DNA from: Bradyrhizobium sp. JYMT SZCCT0180
Lineage (GTDB): Bacteria > Pseudomonadota > Alphaproteobacteria > Rhizobiales > Xanthobacteraceae
Direction: 5' to 3'
NCBI RefSeq assembly: GCF_018130165.1
Contig: NZ_JAFCLZ010000001.1
Span: forward strand, 412,001-476,000
Length of the DNA: 64,000 bases
Numbering within the stretch: position 1 is the first letter of the stretch; every line of letters begins with the position of its first letter. The notes beneath the pieces are model-generated. The model was not told the origin of the DNA, ran no database searches, and was given only the letters and a program-made list of their open reading frames with translations. A program made the translations under genes and the position numbers. Below, one piece after another: positions 16,659 through 25,491 of the stretch.

Positions 16659-18227
16659 TCACCTCTCCCCTTTCAACCTGTCCGCCATTCGCTCGGCAAT
16701 CGCGACCGTCGTCAGATGCGTGTTGGCGCGCGGGACTTCGGGCATGATGGAGGCGTCGATGACGCGGAGGCCGGTGCAGCCGAGCACGCGGCATTCGGGA
16801 TCAACTACCGAGCGCGGGTCGTCGGCCGCACCCATGCGGCAGGTGCCGCTGGCGTGCTGGGCGTCGCTGCACTCGGTGAACAGCCAGTCGTCCAGCTCAG
16901 TGGCGCTGAGCGCCTCGTCCATCGATCGCCCGGTGGCGCCGTATTCGACCCGGTGGGCGATGTCGGTGATGGCGGGCTGCAGGCAGATCTCGCGCAGGCG
17001 GCGCACGCCGTCGCGCATCCGAATGAGGTCGCTGCGGTCCGACAGCATGCGCTCCTCCACCGCCGGATCGATGGTCGGATCTGTCGTGGTGATGCGGACG
17101 TGGCCCTGGCTGAACGCCTGATAGACCGACACCGCGATGCGGCCGCGCGCGGTGCTGGCCGTCTGATTGACGTCGCGGGCGAGGTTGCCGGCGATCATGA
17201 TCATGTCGTTCTCACCGGCGCTTGCGAGGCCGGAGCTGTAGCGCAGGCAGCAATTGGTGTGGCGGTGCATCAGCGTGTTGACCTGACCGTGCTCGCGCAG
17301 ATGCAGCAGCGCATCCATGATCGGATGGTCGAGCAGGTTTTCGCCGACCGGCAGGTCGGCCAGGACAGGGATGCCCAACCCGTCCAGCAATGCCGCGGGG
17401 CCTATGCCGGAGCGCTGCAGAATCGCCGGCGAGTGAATGGCACCGGCGCAGAGGATCACCTCATGCTTCGCCGCGGGCGCATATGATTTGCCGCCGATAC
17501 GCACCCGGACCGCGCGGGCGTGCAGCCGGTTGCCTTCGAATTCGATTCCTTCGACCAGCGCATCGCCGACGATCCGCAGATTCTGGCGGCCGCGCGCCGG
17601 CTCCAGATAGCCGTCATTGGTGGAGACGCGGCGCCCCGCCTCGCTGTTGATGGCGTAGGGCGAGACACCGGTGCCATCAGGGGCGTTGTGGTCGTCGCAC
17701 CAACCATAGCCCAAGGCCAGCGCGGACTGGCGCAGCGCCCGGTCCACATTTCCCCAATCCGGCACCAGCGCGCGATACACCGGGATCGGGCCGCGATCGC
17801 CGTGATAGGCCGCGTCCGGAAAATTCTTGTCGGTCTCGAGCTTGCAGAACCAGGGCAGCATCGCGTCCCAGCCCCATCCCGCACAGCCGCTTCTCTCCCA
17901 GCGGTCGAGATCGTCGGGCACCGCGCGGATGGCGATCTGGCCGTTGATCGTGGAACTGCCGCCCATGGCGCGCCCGCGCCACAGCAGGCGCGGCGCCTGC
18001 CGCTCGGTTCGCCTTGCCAAGAGCTTGGGCCAGCGGAAATTGTCATCGCCGATGGCGCGCATCGGGTTCGGGATCTGGATGTGCTCCGGCGTGTCGGCAG
18101 TGCGAAGATCCTGCCCGGCCTCGAGCAGCAGCACGCGATGGGCGGGGTCCTCGCTGAGGCGCGCGGCCAGCGTGGCGCCGGCAGAGCCGCCGCCGATGAT
18201 GATCGTGTCGTACTCCTGGTCAATCAT
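16659..18227 (-). CDS. GMC family oxidoreductase (choline dehydrogenase-like)
   Basis: A 522-residue FAD-dependent alcohol or polyol dehydrogenase. The N-terminal FAD motif is IIGGGSAGATLAARLSE with LLLEAG. GMC signature 1 is around LLWRGRAMGGSSTINGQ, signature 2 is LCAGAIHSPAILQRSGIGP, and the C-terminal catalytic histidine lies in HASGTCRMGA. No signal peptide is seen, so it is cytoplasmic. It follows the NHL gene by 16 bp and forms an operon with it and the M20 hydrolase. The alcohol substrate is not predictable. Confidence 0.93.
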   Translation of the reverse strand: MIDQEYDTIIIGGGSAGATLAARLSEDPAHRVLLLEAGQDLRTADTPEHIQIPNPMRAIGDDNFRWPKLLARRTERQAPRLLWRGRAMGGSSTINGQIAIRAVPDDLDRWERSGCAGWGWDAMLPWFCKLETDKNFPDAAYHGDRGPIPVYRALVPDWGNVDRALRQSALALGYGWCDDHNAPDGTGVSPYAINSEAGRRVSTNDGYLEPARGRQNLRIVGDALVEGIEFEGNRLHARAVRVRIGGKSYAPAAKHEVILCAGAIHSPAILQRSGIGPAALLDGLGIPVLADLPVGENLLDHPIMDALLHLREHGQVNTLMHRHTNCCLRYSSGLASAGENDMIMIAGNLARDVNQTASTARGRIAVSVYQAFSQGHVRITTTDPTIDPAVEERMLSDRSDLIRMRDGVRRLREICLQPAITDIAHRVEYGATGRSMDEALSATELDDWLFTECSDAQHASGTCRMGAADDPRSVVDPECRVLGCTGLRVIDASIMPEVPRANTHLTTVAIAERMADRLKGER

Positions 18228-18243
18228 GCGCTTTCACCGGCAA

Positions 18244-19157
18244 TTATTCCCTCACATATTTCTGGATGCGCCAGTTCAGCGTATCGGCGACGAAGATCTC
18301 GTCGCGCGGGCTCACCGCGATGTAATGGGCTTCACCATACTTGCCGAGCGTTTTGCCCTGCCCGGCGCCTGATATCATCCCCACCACCGTGCCCTTGAGA
18401 TCGAGCTTCATGATCTGGCCGGTGTGACCGGCCGCCAGCCAGATGTGCTGATCGTCGCCCATGAACAGCCCGCACGGCGCGCCGGGATGCTGAGACTCGC
18501 TGACGTAATTGCCGTCGGCGTCGAACACCTGGATGCGCTCGTTCTTGCGGTCGGCGATATAGAGCAGCCCTTGCGCGTCGAATACCAGGGAGTGCGGCAG
18601 ATCGAATTCGCCCGGCCCCTTGCCGTTGCTGCCCCAGCTCTTGATAAAATTGCCGTCAGGACGAACTTGATCACGCACGACGTGCCCTTGCCGTGCCCCT
18701 GCAGCACATAGATGTCGCCGGTCGGACCGACCACCGCCTCGTTCGGTTCGTGGAACAGCCGCAGGTGCCCGAACGGATGCCACTCGCCGGTGTGGCCCTT
18801 GACGCCGAGCACCATTTCCAGCCGACCGGACGGATTGAACTTGTAGACCAGGTTCGCGGCAACGTCGGTTGCCCAGATGTTATCCTGCGCGTCGATCCGC
18901 AGGCCGTGCGAGCGTTCGAACATGCCCTCGCCGAACCCGCGGATGAAATGGCCGTCGGGATCGAATTCCATCAGCGGCATCAGCCCGCGATGAATGACGA
19001 AGATGTTGCCTTTGGAATTGAAGGCGACGCCCGACGTGCCGCGAAAATTCATGCCCGGCGGCAGCTTGAACGATTCGGCAACCGCGACGTAGGGAAGTGG
19101 TGGGAACTCCATTCGCGCAGCCCCGAAACGTTCGTTCGCCAGGTCAGGCCCGCTCAA
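18244..19157 (-). pseudogene. NHL-repeat beta-propeller protein (2), frameshifted
   Basis: Two overlapping frames together encode one NHL propeller. The N-terminal frame covers VAFNSKGNIFVIHRG, LRIDAQDNIWATDVA and GPTGDIYVLQGHG. The C-terminal frame resumes at PDGNFIKSWGSNG and runs through LVFDAQGLLYIADRKNERIQ to the end at NWRIQKYVRE. The break is near 18655-18662, where ...IKF should run into .PDGNF: one base is missing (AAG TTC GT- CCT GAC). All blades are otherwise intact, so this is either a recent frameshift or a base-calling error. The first possible start is a TTG overlapping the M20 stop as TTGA; an ATG at 19112 is the alternative. Confidence 0.85.
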
Positions 19158-20572
19158 CCCAATGACATGTCCAGTGGTGGCGCGACATTATCCGGCAGCG
19201 GACAGACATAGGGCGTGCGGGCGGTGCGCTTCTTGAGGTCGGCTTTCGCCGCTGCGATCAGTTCCGGCTCGCCCAACGCCTGGACGCCGAGCGCGGCCAT
19301 CGCCTTGGCTGCCTGCACCATGGCCTTGTGGGCATGCGGGCTCTTGCCCTGGGCGACGATCTGCCAAGTGTGAAACGGCGTTCCGATGGCGACCGTGGGA
19401 GCGTGGACCTGAACGGTCGGGACCACCCAGCTGACATCGCCGACATCGGTCGAACCGATCTGCGGATTGCGCTTGGCATCCAGCGGCACGATGAAATCAG
19501 CCAGCGGCCGGTCGGTCGGATCCATGCCGATCGAATGATAGACGGAGGCGATGTCCTTGTCGGTCAGGGTTGCGCGGATTTTTGTGGCGAACTCCTTGTC
19601 CGCCTCGTCGAAATGCGGGGGGCCGAGGTCCGTCATGATGCGGTGCAGGGTTTGCTCGAGCGGGGTGTTGTCCAGAACATTGGAGACGGCGGAAATGATC
19701 CGCATCTCCACGCTTGTTTCGGTCATCAGCGCGGCGCCTTGCGCAATCTTGTGAACGCGCCCCACCAGCGCGTTCATCCCAGGCAGATCGCGATCGCGGA
19801 TCGAATAGCGCACGCGGGCGTGGGCCTGCACCACGTTGGGGGCGATGCCGCCGGTGTCGAGCAGCGCATAGTGCACGCGAGCTTCGCTCGGCATGTGCTC
19901 GCGCATGTAGTTGACGCCGACATTCATCAGCTCCACCGCATCGAGCGCGCTGCGGCCGAGATGCGGCGAGACCGCGGCATGCGAGGCCCGGCCGGTGAAG
20001 ATGAAATCCGCACGCGTGTTGGCCAGCGACGGCGTCACCGCGACTTCCCAGAAACTGTTGGGGTGCCAGGTGATGGCGATGTCGGCATCATCGAAGGCGC
20101 CCGAGCGCACCATGAAGGTTTTCGCCGCACCACCTTCCTCGGCGGGGCAGCCGTAATAGCGCACACGGCCCGGAATCTTGCTCGCGGCAAGCCAATCCTT
20201 CACGGCGGTGGCGGCGAGCAGTGCCGCCGAACCCAGCAAATTGTGGCCGCAGCCATGGCCATGGCCGCCGGCCTCGATGGGGCGGTGTTCCGCGACGCCC
20301 GCCTCCTGGCTGAGACCGGGCAGCGCATCATACTCGCCAAGAAAGGCGATGACGGGACCGCCCTCGCCCCATTCGCCCATCAGGGCGGTGGGAATATCGG
20401 CGACATTTTCGGTGATGCGGAAACCCTGATGGCGCAGTTCGGCCAGATGTTCGGCGGCTGAGCGCGCCTCGGTGTAGCAGACCTCGGGCATCGCCCAGAC
20501 CCTGTCGGCCAGATCGATGAAGCGCGGCTTGATGACGTCAATGCCCCGCCAGATGTCGCTGCGATTGTCCAT
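19154..20572 (-). CDS. M20 family metallopeptidase / amidohydrolase, AbgB-like
   Basis: A 472-residue zinc hydrolase of the M20 family, closest in motif order to AbgB (p-aminobenzoyl-glutamate hydrolase subunit B). Visible motifs are VIAFLGEYDALPGLSQ, the metal-binding GHGHGCGHNLLGSAALL, the catalytic Glu pair in CPAEEGGAAK, and the dimerization-domain entry TGRASHAAVSPHLGRSALDA. It cleaves an amide bond of a small molecule in the cytoplasm. First gene of a leftward operon with the NHL protein and GMC oxidoreductase. Context suggests release of an acid or alcohol for further oxidation; the substrate is unknown. Confidence 0.92.
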   Translation of the reverse strand: MDNRSDIWRGIDVIKPRFIDLADRVWAMPEVCYTEARSAAEHLAELRHQGFRITENVADIPTALMGEWGEGGPVIAFLGEYDALPGLSQEAGVAEHRPIEAGGHGHGCGHNLLGSAALLAATAVKDWLAASKIPGRVRYYGCPAEEGGAAKTFMVRSGAFDDADIAITWHPNSFWEVAVTPSLANTRADFIFTGRASHAAVSPHLGRSALDAVELMNVGVNYMREHMPSEARVHYALLDTGGIAPNVVQAHARVRYSIRDRDLPGMNALVGRVHKIAQGAALMTETSVEMRIISAVSNVLDNTPLEQTLHRIMTDLGPPHFDEADKEFATKIRATLTDKDIASVYHSIGMDPTDRPLADFIVPLDAKRNPQIGSTDVGDVSWVVPTVQVHAPTVAIGTPFHTWQIVAQGKSPHAHKAMVQAAKAMAALGVQALGEPELIAAAKADLKKRTARTPYVCPLPDNVAPPLDMSLG

Positions 20573-20689
20573 GCTAGGGTCCCCGATCGTTGTTTGGATG
20601 AAATCGTATCAGCTTCGTCAGGCCCGGCCTAGCGCCGGGCGGGTGACCTGCCATGCGGCCGACGCGATGAATATGCGCCTGCGATCTCG

Positions 20690-21250
20690 CGGCGCGATGC
20701 GCCCGAGTCTTGCTGGAAGCTCCTTGCCCTCGAAATGAGAGGGCGCAGGGAAGACCGGGTGCGCGCTGCACCCGCGGTCCCGTGTGCGGTTTGCACTAAG
20801 TAGGCTGCACACGAGCATACAGGGCAGCGGAGAACACCCGGCCTTCCCTGCGCAATGGCTTTACGGCTTATGCCGTGATCTCCCCGGAGACGAGTTCTTG
20901 GTTGACTCCGTCACCACCGGTTCAGCTTGCGCTTCTCCGACAGCTTGACGCCTGCAACGGGCGCCAGGACCACACGGTTTTGCCGTACGCTAAATACACG
21001 CCGTCGTCAGACGTGAACCAGCGTCCACCGCAACCCGCCCAACGTCCGTGACGACGGCCGACGCCCTTCTGAGTAGGACGGGATGGCTCACATATAAGCT
21101 GATTTGTCGTTCCGGAAAACAGAAATATTTTTTATTTTGGGGCTTGACACGATTTCTGAAAACCGGAACTGATTTGCCCGTCGGGCAACACGGAGGTATC
21201 CCACACAGGGCGTCGCGCGACGATGCCGGCTTTTGGACCCGGTGCGGACA
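20690..21250. repeat. Large nested palindromic intergenic repeat
   Basis: No gene is supported from 20573 to 21320. The outer arms GCGCAGGGAAGACCGGGTG (20743-20761) and its complement at 20835-20853 pair over 19 bp with one mismatch, and an inner stem CGTGTGC / GCACACG pairs 20781-20787 with 20807-20813. The 'GCGCAGGGAAG..CGGGTGCGCGCTGCACCCGCGGT' vocabulary and the following AT-rich stretch at about 21090-21180 are, from memory, a dispersed Bradyrhizobium/Rhodopseudomonas element. The AT-rich part contains TTGACA (21144-21149) and may supply a promoter to the cupin gene. Confidence 0.7.
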
Positions 21251-21320
21251 TTGAGTTTCGCAGCGAACGTCGTAGACTTCATCCGGATTGCAACGCCTTG
21301 AAACCCTGGAGGTAGATGCA

Positions 21321-21917
21321 ATGACCCTCGACCAGTATGTGTGCGACCTGCGGGAGATTACTGCTCGGCATTCTGACCCGGTGGAAATCACGGACCTCGT
21401 CGTACCGCTCGCCAGGAAATTTGCACAATCGCCGGAACTACTCCGCCCCGAATACCGTGAATGCGATGCCGAGCAGGGCTTCGGCGTTCACATGCTCCAT
21501 GAAGAGCCCAATCACGATCTGGCCGTTTTCCTGGTATCGTGGCTGCCTGACCGCGGCACCACTCCGCACAACCATAAAACCTGGGCCGTGGTGGTCGGTA
21601 TCGAAGGCCAGGAACAGGAAGTCAACTACGACCGGCGCGATGACGGTGGTAAGCCCGGCTATGCCGACCTGAAGCGCAGCGGTGAACAGGTGATGACCGC
21701 TGGTGACATTGCCTGTTGTTATCCCGAACACATACATAGCGTCCGGAACGTTGGAAAAGACATTTCGATATCGCTGCACACTTACGGCCGGCACATCAAC
21801 TACACTGGACGCTCCGAGTTTGATGTAGAGCGTAAACTTGAGAAGCCCTACGTGGTCAGGGTCGCCGACGACGCGCACGCGCGGGCGCAGATCCTGACCA
21901 AACGAAGAATAAGTTAG
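21321..21917 (+). CDS. Cupin-fold cysteine dioxygenase-like protein
   Basis: A 198-residue double-stranded beta-helix protein resembling predicted metal enzymes of the cysteine/thiol dioxygenase type. The first metal motif is likely TTPHNHKTWAVVVGIEGQE (HxH...E pattern), and the second histidine is in YPEHIHSVRNVG, followed by ISLHTYGRHI. The start at 21321 follows GGAGG (21308-21312). It would use non-haem iron and O2 to oxidize a thiol; the substrate is not determined. It is followed by a TAXI-type protein gene in the same direction. Confidence 0.82.
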   Translation: MTLDQYVCDLREITARHSDPVEITDLVVPLARKFAQSPELLRPEYRECDAEQGFGVHMLHEEPNHDLAVFLVSWLPDRGTTPHNHKTWAVVVGIEGQEQEVNYDRRDDGGKPGYADLKRSGEQVMTAGDIACCYPEHIHSVRNVGKDISISLHTYGRHINYTGRSEFDVERKLEKPYVVRVADDAHARAQILTKRRIS

Positions 21918-22021
21918 AGTTCCGCTTCCGGCACTTTCGGACCTGGATTGCCGAGCCATAACCGAGCGGTAATGGGCCTGGTCAGCGACGTCTATCGGCC
22001 GATGCGTCTGGAGTGACGGAC

Positions 22022-23344
22022 ATGATGTCGATAAAATTGCCGCTCTGGCTTCGCTTTTTCCTGCTTATCGGCGTCGCCGTCTTTGCGGCAGGCGCAGGTC
22101 TCCTTGCCTATCGGTACTACACTCGCCCGGTAACGCTGACCGTGGCGGTTGGCTCGATCGACGGCGAGGCTGCCAAGGCAATGTCAGCCATCGCAAGCGA
22201 GTTCGTTTCAACGAACGCGCCGGTCCGGCTCAAGGTCATCGACAGCGGCACAGCGCTTGAGGCTGCCGCCGCTTTCTCCGCGACCAAGGTCGATCTCGCT
22301 GTGGTTCGCGGCGATGTCGGCGACTTGTCGCAGGCGCAAGCCGTCGTCGTCGTCAGCCATATGGTCGTACTGATCATCGCGCCACCGGGATCGTCCATCG
22401 ACAGCATTGGCAGCCTGAAGGGCCGCACGGTCGGCGTGGTCGGCGGAGCAGTGAACGCCAAAATTGTCGATGCGTTGACCAAGGAATATAACCTGGCAAG
22501 TGCAAAAGTTGCGTTCAAGAACCTTGCTTTGACGGATGTCCGGCAGGCCATTCAGTCAAAGCAGGTCAGCGCCCTGCTCGTCACGACCCCGCTCGCCGAA
22601 AAATACCTCTCGCTCGTTCGCGGATTTTTTCAGCTCGATCATAAAAAGGTTCCGGTACTGATCCCCATCGAGTCCGCGGCGGTAATAGCAGAGACCGAAC
22701 GTGCCTTTGAAAGCTTCGACGTCCCGAAGGGCACGCTGCGGGGATCGCCGCCGGTCCCGGAAGACGACCTGACGACCTTGAGGACCTCACTATACCTGGT
22801 TGCGCAGAAGAAGCTCGGCACCGATCTGGTAACCAGCCTCACGCAGGCGATCATGAGCGCGCGCAGGACTCTTCTGCGCGAGCAGCCGATTTTCGCTCAG
22901 ATCACCGCGCCGAGCACCGACCAGGATGCCTACCTTCCGCTGCACCCTGGAGCGGCGGCCGTCTATAACAGCACGACGCAGAGCTTCATGGATGAATACG
23001 GCAACTGGATCTATTTGACGCCGATGATACTGGGTGGCGTTGCCACCATGCTTGCGGCGGCGTGGAAATTCCTGCGCATCGGCAACCGCGCAACCGAGGG
23101 CCCGCTCGATTCTCTCTATGCCTTGGCGCGTCGGATTCGGAAAGTCGATACAGAGGACGAGCTTTCGGATATCGAAGAGGAAATCGACGGCATTCTAAGG
23201 GCGGAGCGCGCCAAATCCGCTGATGGAGACGAGAGCGCGGTGGATGATGCCACATTGAACGTGGCAGCCCACCGGCTGGAGAACTTGATTCACGACCGAC
23301 GCGCATTGATTGCGAAAAGACCCGCAGTTGCCCCCGCGGCCTAA
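22022..23344 (+). CDS. TAXI-family substrate-binding-like protein with two membrane anchors
   Basis: A 440-residue protein. An N-terminal TM segment (about 10-32) is followed by a TAXI/NMT1-like periplasmic binding domain: LTVAVGSIDGEAAKAMSAIA, VIDSGTALEAAAAFSATKVD, LKGRTVGVVGG. A second TM segment lies at about 330-352 (YLTPMILGGVATMLAAAWKF), followed by a charged tail of roughly 85 residues with DTEDELSDIEEEID and a long helix. Ordinary TAXI proteins are free periplasmic subunits of TRAP transporters; this one is anchored at both ends and no TRAP membrane subunits are nearby. ATG 22022 follows GGAG; a GTG nine bases earlier is possible. Confidence 0.85.
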   Translation: MMSIKLPLWLRFFLLIGVAVFAAGAGLLAYRYYTRPVTLTVAVGSIDGEAAKAMSAIASEFVSTNAPVRLKVIDSGTALEAAAAFSATKVDLAVVRGDVGDLSQAQAVVVVSHMVVLIIAPPGSSIDSIGSLKGRTVGVVGGAVNAKIVDALTKEYNLASAKVAFKNLALTDVRQAIQSKQVSALLVTTPLAEKYLSLVRGFFQLDHKKVPVLIPIESAAVIAETERAFESFDVPKGTLRGSPPVPEDDLTTLRTSLYLVAQKKLGTDLVTSLTQAIMSARRTLLREQPIFAQITAPSTDQDAYLPLHPGAAAVYNSTTQSFMDEYGNWIYLTPMILGGVATMLAAAWKFLRIGNRATEGPLDSLYALARRIRKVDTEDELSDIEEEIDGILRAERAKSADGDESAVDDATLNVAAHRLENLIHDRRALIAKRPAVAPAA

Positions 23345-23406
23345 GCGACTCACGGCATGGGAGATCAAGTGATTTGCAACGTCGGTGAGTTGCCCTTCGC
23401 TCCCGT

Positions 23407-23447
23407 CTTGCGCGCGTATCGGCTTTGCATGCCGATACGCACGCAAG
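23407..23447. terminator. Long hairpin between convergent genes
   Basis: A 17-bp stem with one mismatch (CTTGCGCGCGTATCGGC against GCCGATACGCACGCAAG) and a 7-base loop, placed between the convergent TAXI-like and SnoaL-like genes. There is no T-tract, so it would be a non-canonical bidirectional terminator or mRNA-stabilizing structure. Confidence 0.55.
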
Positions 23448-23480
23448 CAGCGAGTTCACCGGGCAACGCAAAGAGAAGGC

Positions 23481-23906
23481 CTACTTGCCGTCGTTCCAGA
23501 TATCGGTCGTCATCTTCCAGTCATTTCCGACCTTTTCCCAAACCACAACATACTTCCCGCTCACTTCCTGTGGCGTCGGGCCCTTGGTCTTCAGGCTGAA
23601 ATTCCCGATCTCGCGTGCCGCAGAGGGGCCGAGCGGCTTGACGTCAAGGACGGTGAGTTTCGGATCGCCTACTTGTTCGGCCATGCTTTTCCACATTGCC
23701 TCGATCGCCGCTCGGCCCTGCACCATCGCAGCACCGGGCGGAAGTGCGATGGCATCAGCGGTGTAGAATGACGCCATCGCGGCGAAATCCGCCTTGTTGA
23801 AGAATTCGATCCATTTGGCGTTTGTCGCCTCGATCTCGGCCTTCTGTGCCGACGCTGGTCCGATCAACGCCAGCACGAATGCAATCACCAGTGCCATCCT
23901 GCTCAT
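23481..23906 (-). CDS. Exported SnoaL/DUF4440-like protein
   Basis: A 141-residue protein with a signal peptide (residues 1 to about 19, ending GPASAQ) followed by an NTF2-fold domain of the DUF4440/SgcJ type: WIEFFNKADFAAMASFYTAD, then GRAAIEAMWKSM and KYVVVWEKVGNDWKMTTDIWN. Such domains bind small hydrophobic ligands or act as isomerases or lyases. The ATG at 23906 is preferred because GGAG lies 7 bp upstream and the signal peptide then starts normally. Confidence 0.88.
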   Translation of the reverse strand: MSRMALVIAFVLALIGPASAQKAEIEATNAKWIEFFNKADFAAMASFYTADAIALPPGAAMVQGRAAIEAMWKSMAEQVGDPKLTVLDVKPLGPSAAREIGNFSLKTKGPTPQEVSGKYVVVWEKVGNDWKMTTDIWNDGK

Positions 23907-24350
23907 GATCAGCTCCATCTTTTGAATGAAGTTCCCCGGTCGGTTCGCGCATCTCGGTCTCCGTTCCGATACTGCGTGCATGCCGATCGGCACATGCAAT
24001 TTTACCGCACGGGCATGTTCCTGAGACTCGCCCTATCGGGTTACCCTTGGTCGGCGCGGCCGCCCAAGACAGCGGCGGAAACGAACGAAAGCCCACGCCT
24101 CGCAGTGTCCAATTAATTCACAACATCATCCCCGTTAACCATACCTATATACGATGGTGTGAATTGACATCGTCGAAAAAATTTTAGTCGAGAGTCGCAA
24201 ATCGAACCGACCGCCACGTTTTCGCAGGGCACTGTGGTGCGGGGCTGGATTGAAGCTCATCAAAAAACAGATCGAACACGGAGCGTGAGCTCTCGTGACG
24301 CAAGCGAGCGTCTCGGGAAAGGGCTTTCGCTTGAGAAAGGTAATGCCGCA

Positions 24351-24818
24351 GTGAGTGAAAGCGAAACGAAAGTCGCAGCGAACGGAACGAGTGTATTCGG
24401 GATGCCGCTGTTGGAACTCCCGAAGATCGCGTTGCCTGGCGTGAGCTTCGAGTTGGCCGAGCAGGGTTTTGCCCGCGCGCGGGAAGGTTGCGAGAAGATG
24501 AAGGTCGCGTCAGAGGCGATGACGGAAGCGCTGCGCGAGAGTTATTCGAGCAATGCCAGAAGCACGACAGACTACGGGCTCAAGGTGCTCGAAATCTCAA
24601 ACGCCAACGCCGTCTCCGCGATCGATTTCTTCGTCAATCTGCTGGGCAGCAAATCAGTTTCGGATGTCTTTACCCTGTCCGCGTCCCAAGCGCGCAAGAC
24701 CTTCGACGCCGCATCCGGCCAGAACAAGGAATTGCTGGCCCTTGCCCAGAAGCTTGCGACGGAAACGGGTGAGCCGATCAGAGATCACTTCGCCAAGATT
24801 CTGCACAAAGCCAGCTAG
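24351..24818 (+). CDS. Phasin family protein
   Basis: A helical protein of about 155 residues matching granule-associated phasins. It has a short N-terminal region (VFGMPLLELPKIALPGVSFEL), then long amphipathic helices such as CEKMKVASEAMTEALRESYS and LEISNANAVSAIDFFVNLLG, ending QKLATETGEPIRDHF. Phasins coat polyhydroxyalkanoate granules in the cytoplasm. The start is uncertain: GTG at 24351 is used because the phasin-like sequence begins after it, but the frame extends to a GTG at 24234. It is monocistronic; TTGACA occurs at 24164-24169 without a well-spaced -10. Confidence 0.85.
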   Translation: MSESETKVAANGTSVFGMPLLELPKIALPGVSFELAEQGFARAREGCEKMKVASEAMTEALRESYSSNARSTTDYGLKVLEISNANAVSAIDFFVNLLGSKSVSDVFTLSASQARKTFDAASGQNKELLALAQKLATETGEPIRDHFAKILHKAS

Positions 24819-25030
24819 AAAAGCGGCACCCAATTCACAAAGAGGATTCGTTCAAGGAGGGATCCGGCCGGTTGGATTAAGCCCTGCAACGAGCATGCCC
24901 ACCCCATGCTCGATCAGACAAATGCACAGGTGCGCTATGCCCCCCAGTCACCGCACCGACAAGAGGCGCAAATCCAACCGGCCGGTGCTTTGCTGCAAAG
25001 ACAGCAAGTACCATTTCAAGGGAGGGACAC

Positions 25031-25243
25031 ATGGGTATGGTTATGGTGAAATGTCCGCAAAGCGGACGCGCGATCCCCACCGGCATCAAGATCGATCGCG
25101 AGAGCTTTGGACGTAGCGCGGTGTTCTTCTCGCGCACTCATTGCCCGATATGCAGCACCTATCACGACTGGTTCGCGCGGGAAGCTTGGGTCCACGAGCC
25201 GAGCATCCGGACGCGGCGTCTCGGCGCGGGCTCCAGCGCCTGA
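25031..25243 (+). CDS. Small zinc-ribbon-like protein of unknown function
   Basis: A 70-residue protein with an incomplete zinc-ribbon pattern: VKCPQSGRAIPTGI and THCPICSTYHDWFAREAW, giving one lone Cys plus a CPIC pair and neighbouring histidines. GGGAGG precedes the ATG. Proteins with the same MVKCPxTGxxIPTGI opening are, as I recall, common and unnamed in Bradyrhizobium. Cytoplasmic; function unknown. Confidence 0.8.
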   Translation: MGMVMVKCPQSGRAIPTGIKIDRESFGRSAVFFSRTHCPICSTYHDWFAREAWVHEPSIRTRRLGAGSSA

Positions 25244-25268
25244 CCGTCGCGGCGCAATGGGGGACACC

Positions 25269-25475
25269 ATGGCGCGCATGGAAATCTCAACTGAAACATC
25301 GACCTGGCTGCTGCAGGCCAGGGACTTTCTTGAAGAAGCACGACGGCTGAAGCCGGGCCCCGCGCGCAACGAGCTGCGCCAGACGGCAAAGGTGCTGCAC
25401 GAGCTTGCCAAGCTCGAGGCAAAGAAACGACACAACGGGAAGAAACGACGCAACGGCCAGTCGCAGCGCGGCTAG
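25269..25475 (+). CDS. Small helical protein of unknown function
   Basis: A 68-residue protein, mostly one helix (WLLQARDFLEEARRLKPGPARNELRQ), ending in a Lys/Arg-rich tail (KKRHNGKKRRNGQSQRG). It starts at ATG 25269, 25 bp after the zinc-ribbon-like gene, so the two may form one transcript. No recognizable family. The basic tail could bind nucleic acid, but this is speculation. Confidence 0.6.
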   Translation: MARMEISTETSTWLLQARDFLEEARRLKPGPARNELRQTAKVLHELAKLEAKKRHNGKKRRNGQSQRG

Positions 25476-25491
25476 GTCCGCGGTCGCGCGC

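Noticed and set aside
16396..16794. N-terminal extension of the PcfJ-like gene to 16794
   Set aside because: The added 133 codons overlap the end of the GMC gene and the CCCGGG cluster and look like random Arg-rich translation; ATG 16395 gives a sensible protein.
19328..20461. 377-codon plus-strand frame opposite the M20 hydrolase
   Set aside because: Antisense shadow of a gene with clear metal-binding motifs; composition is His/Arg/Gly-rich without any recognizable domain.
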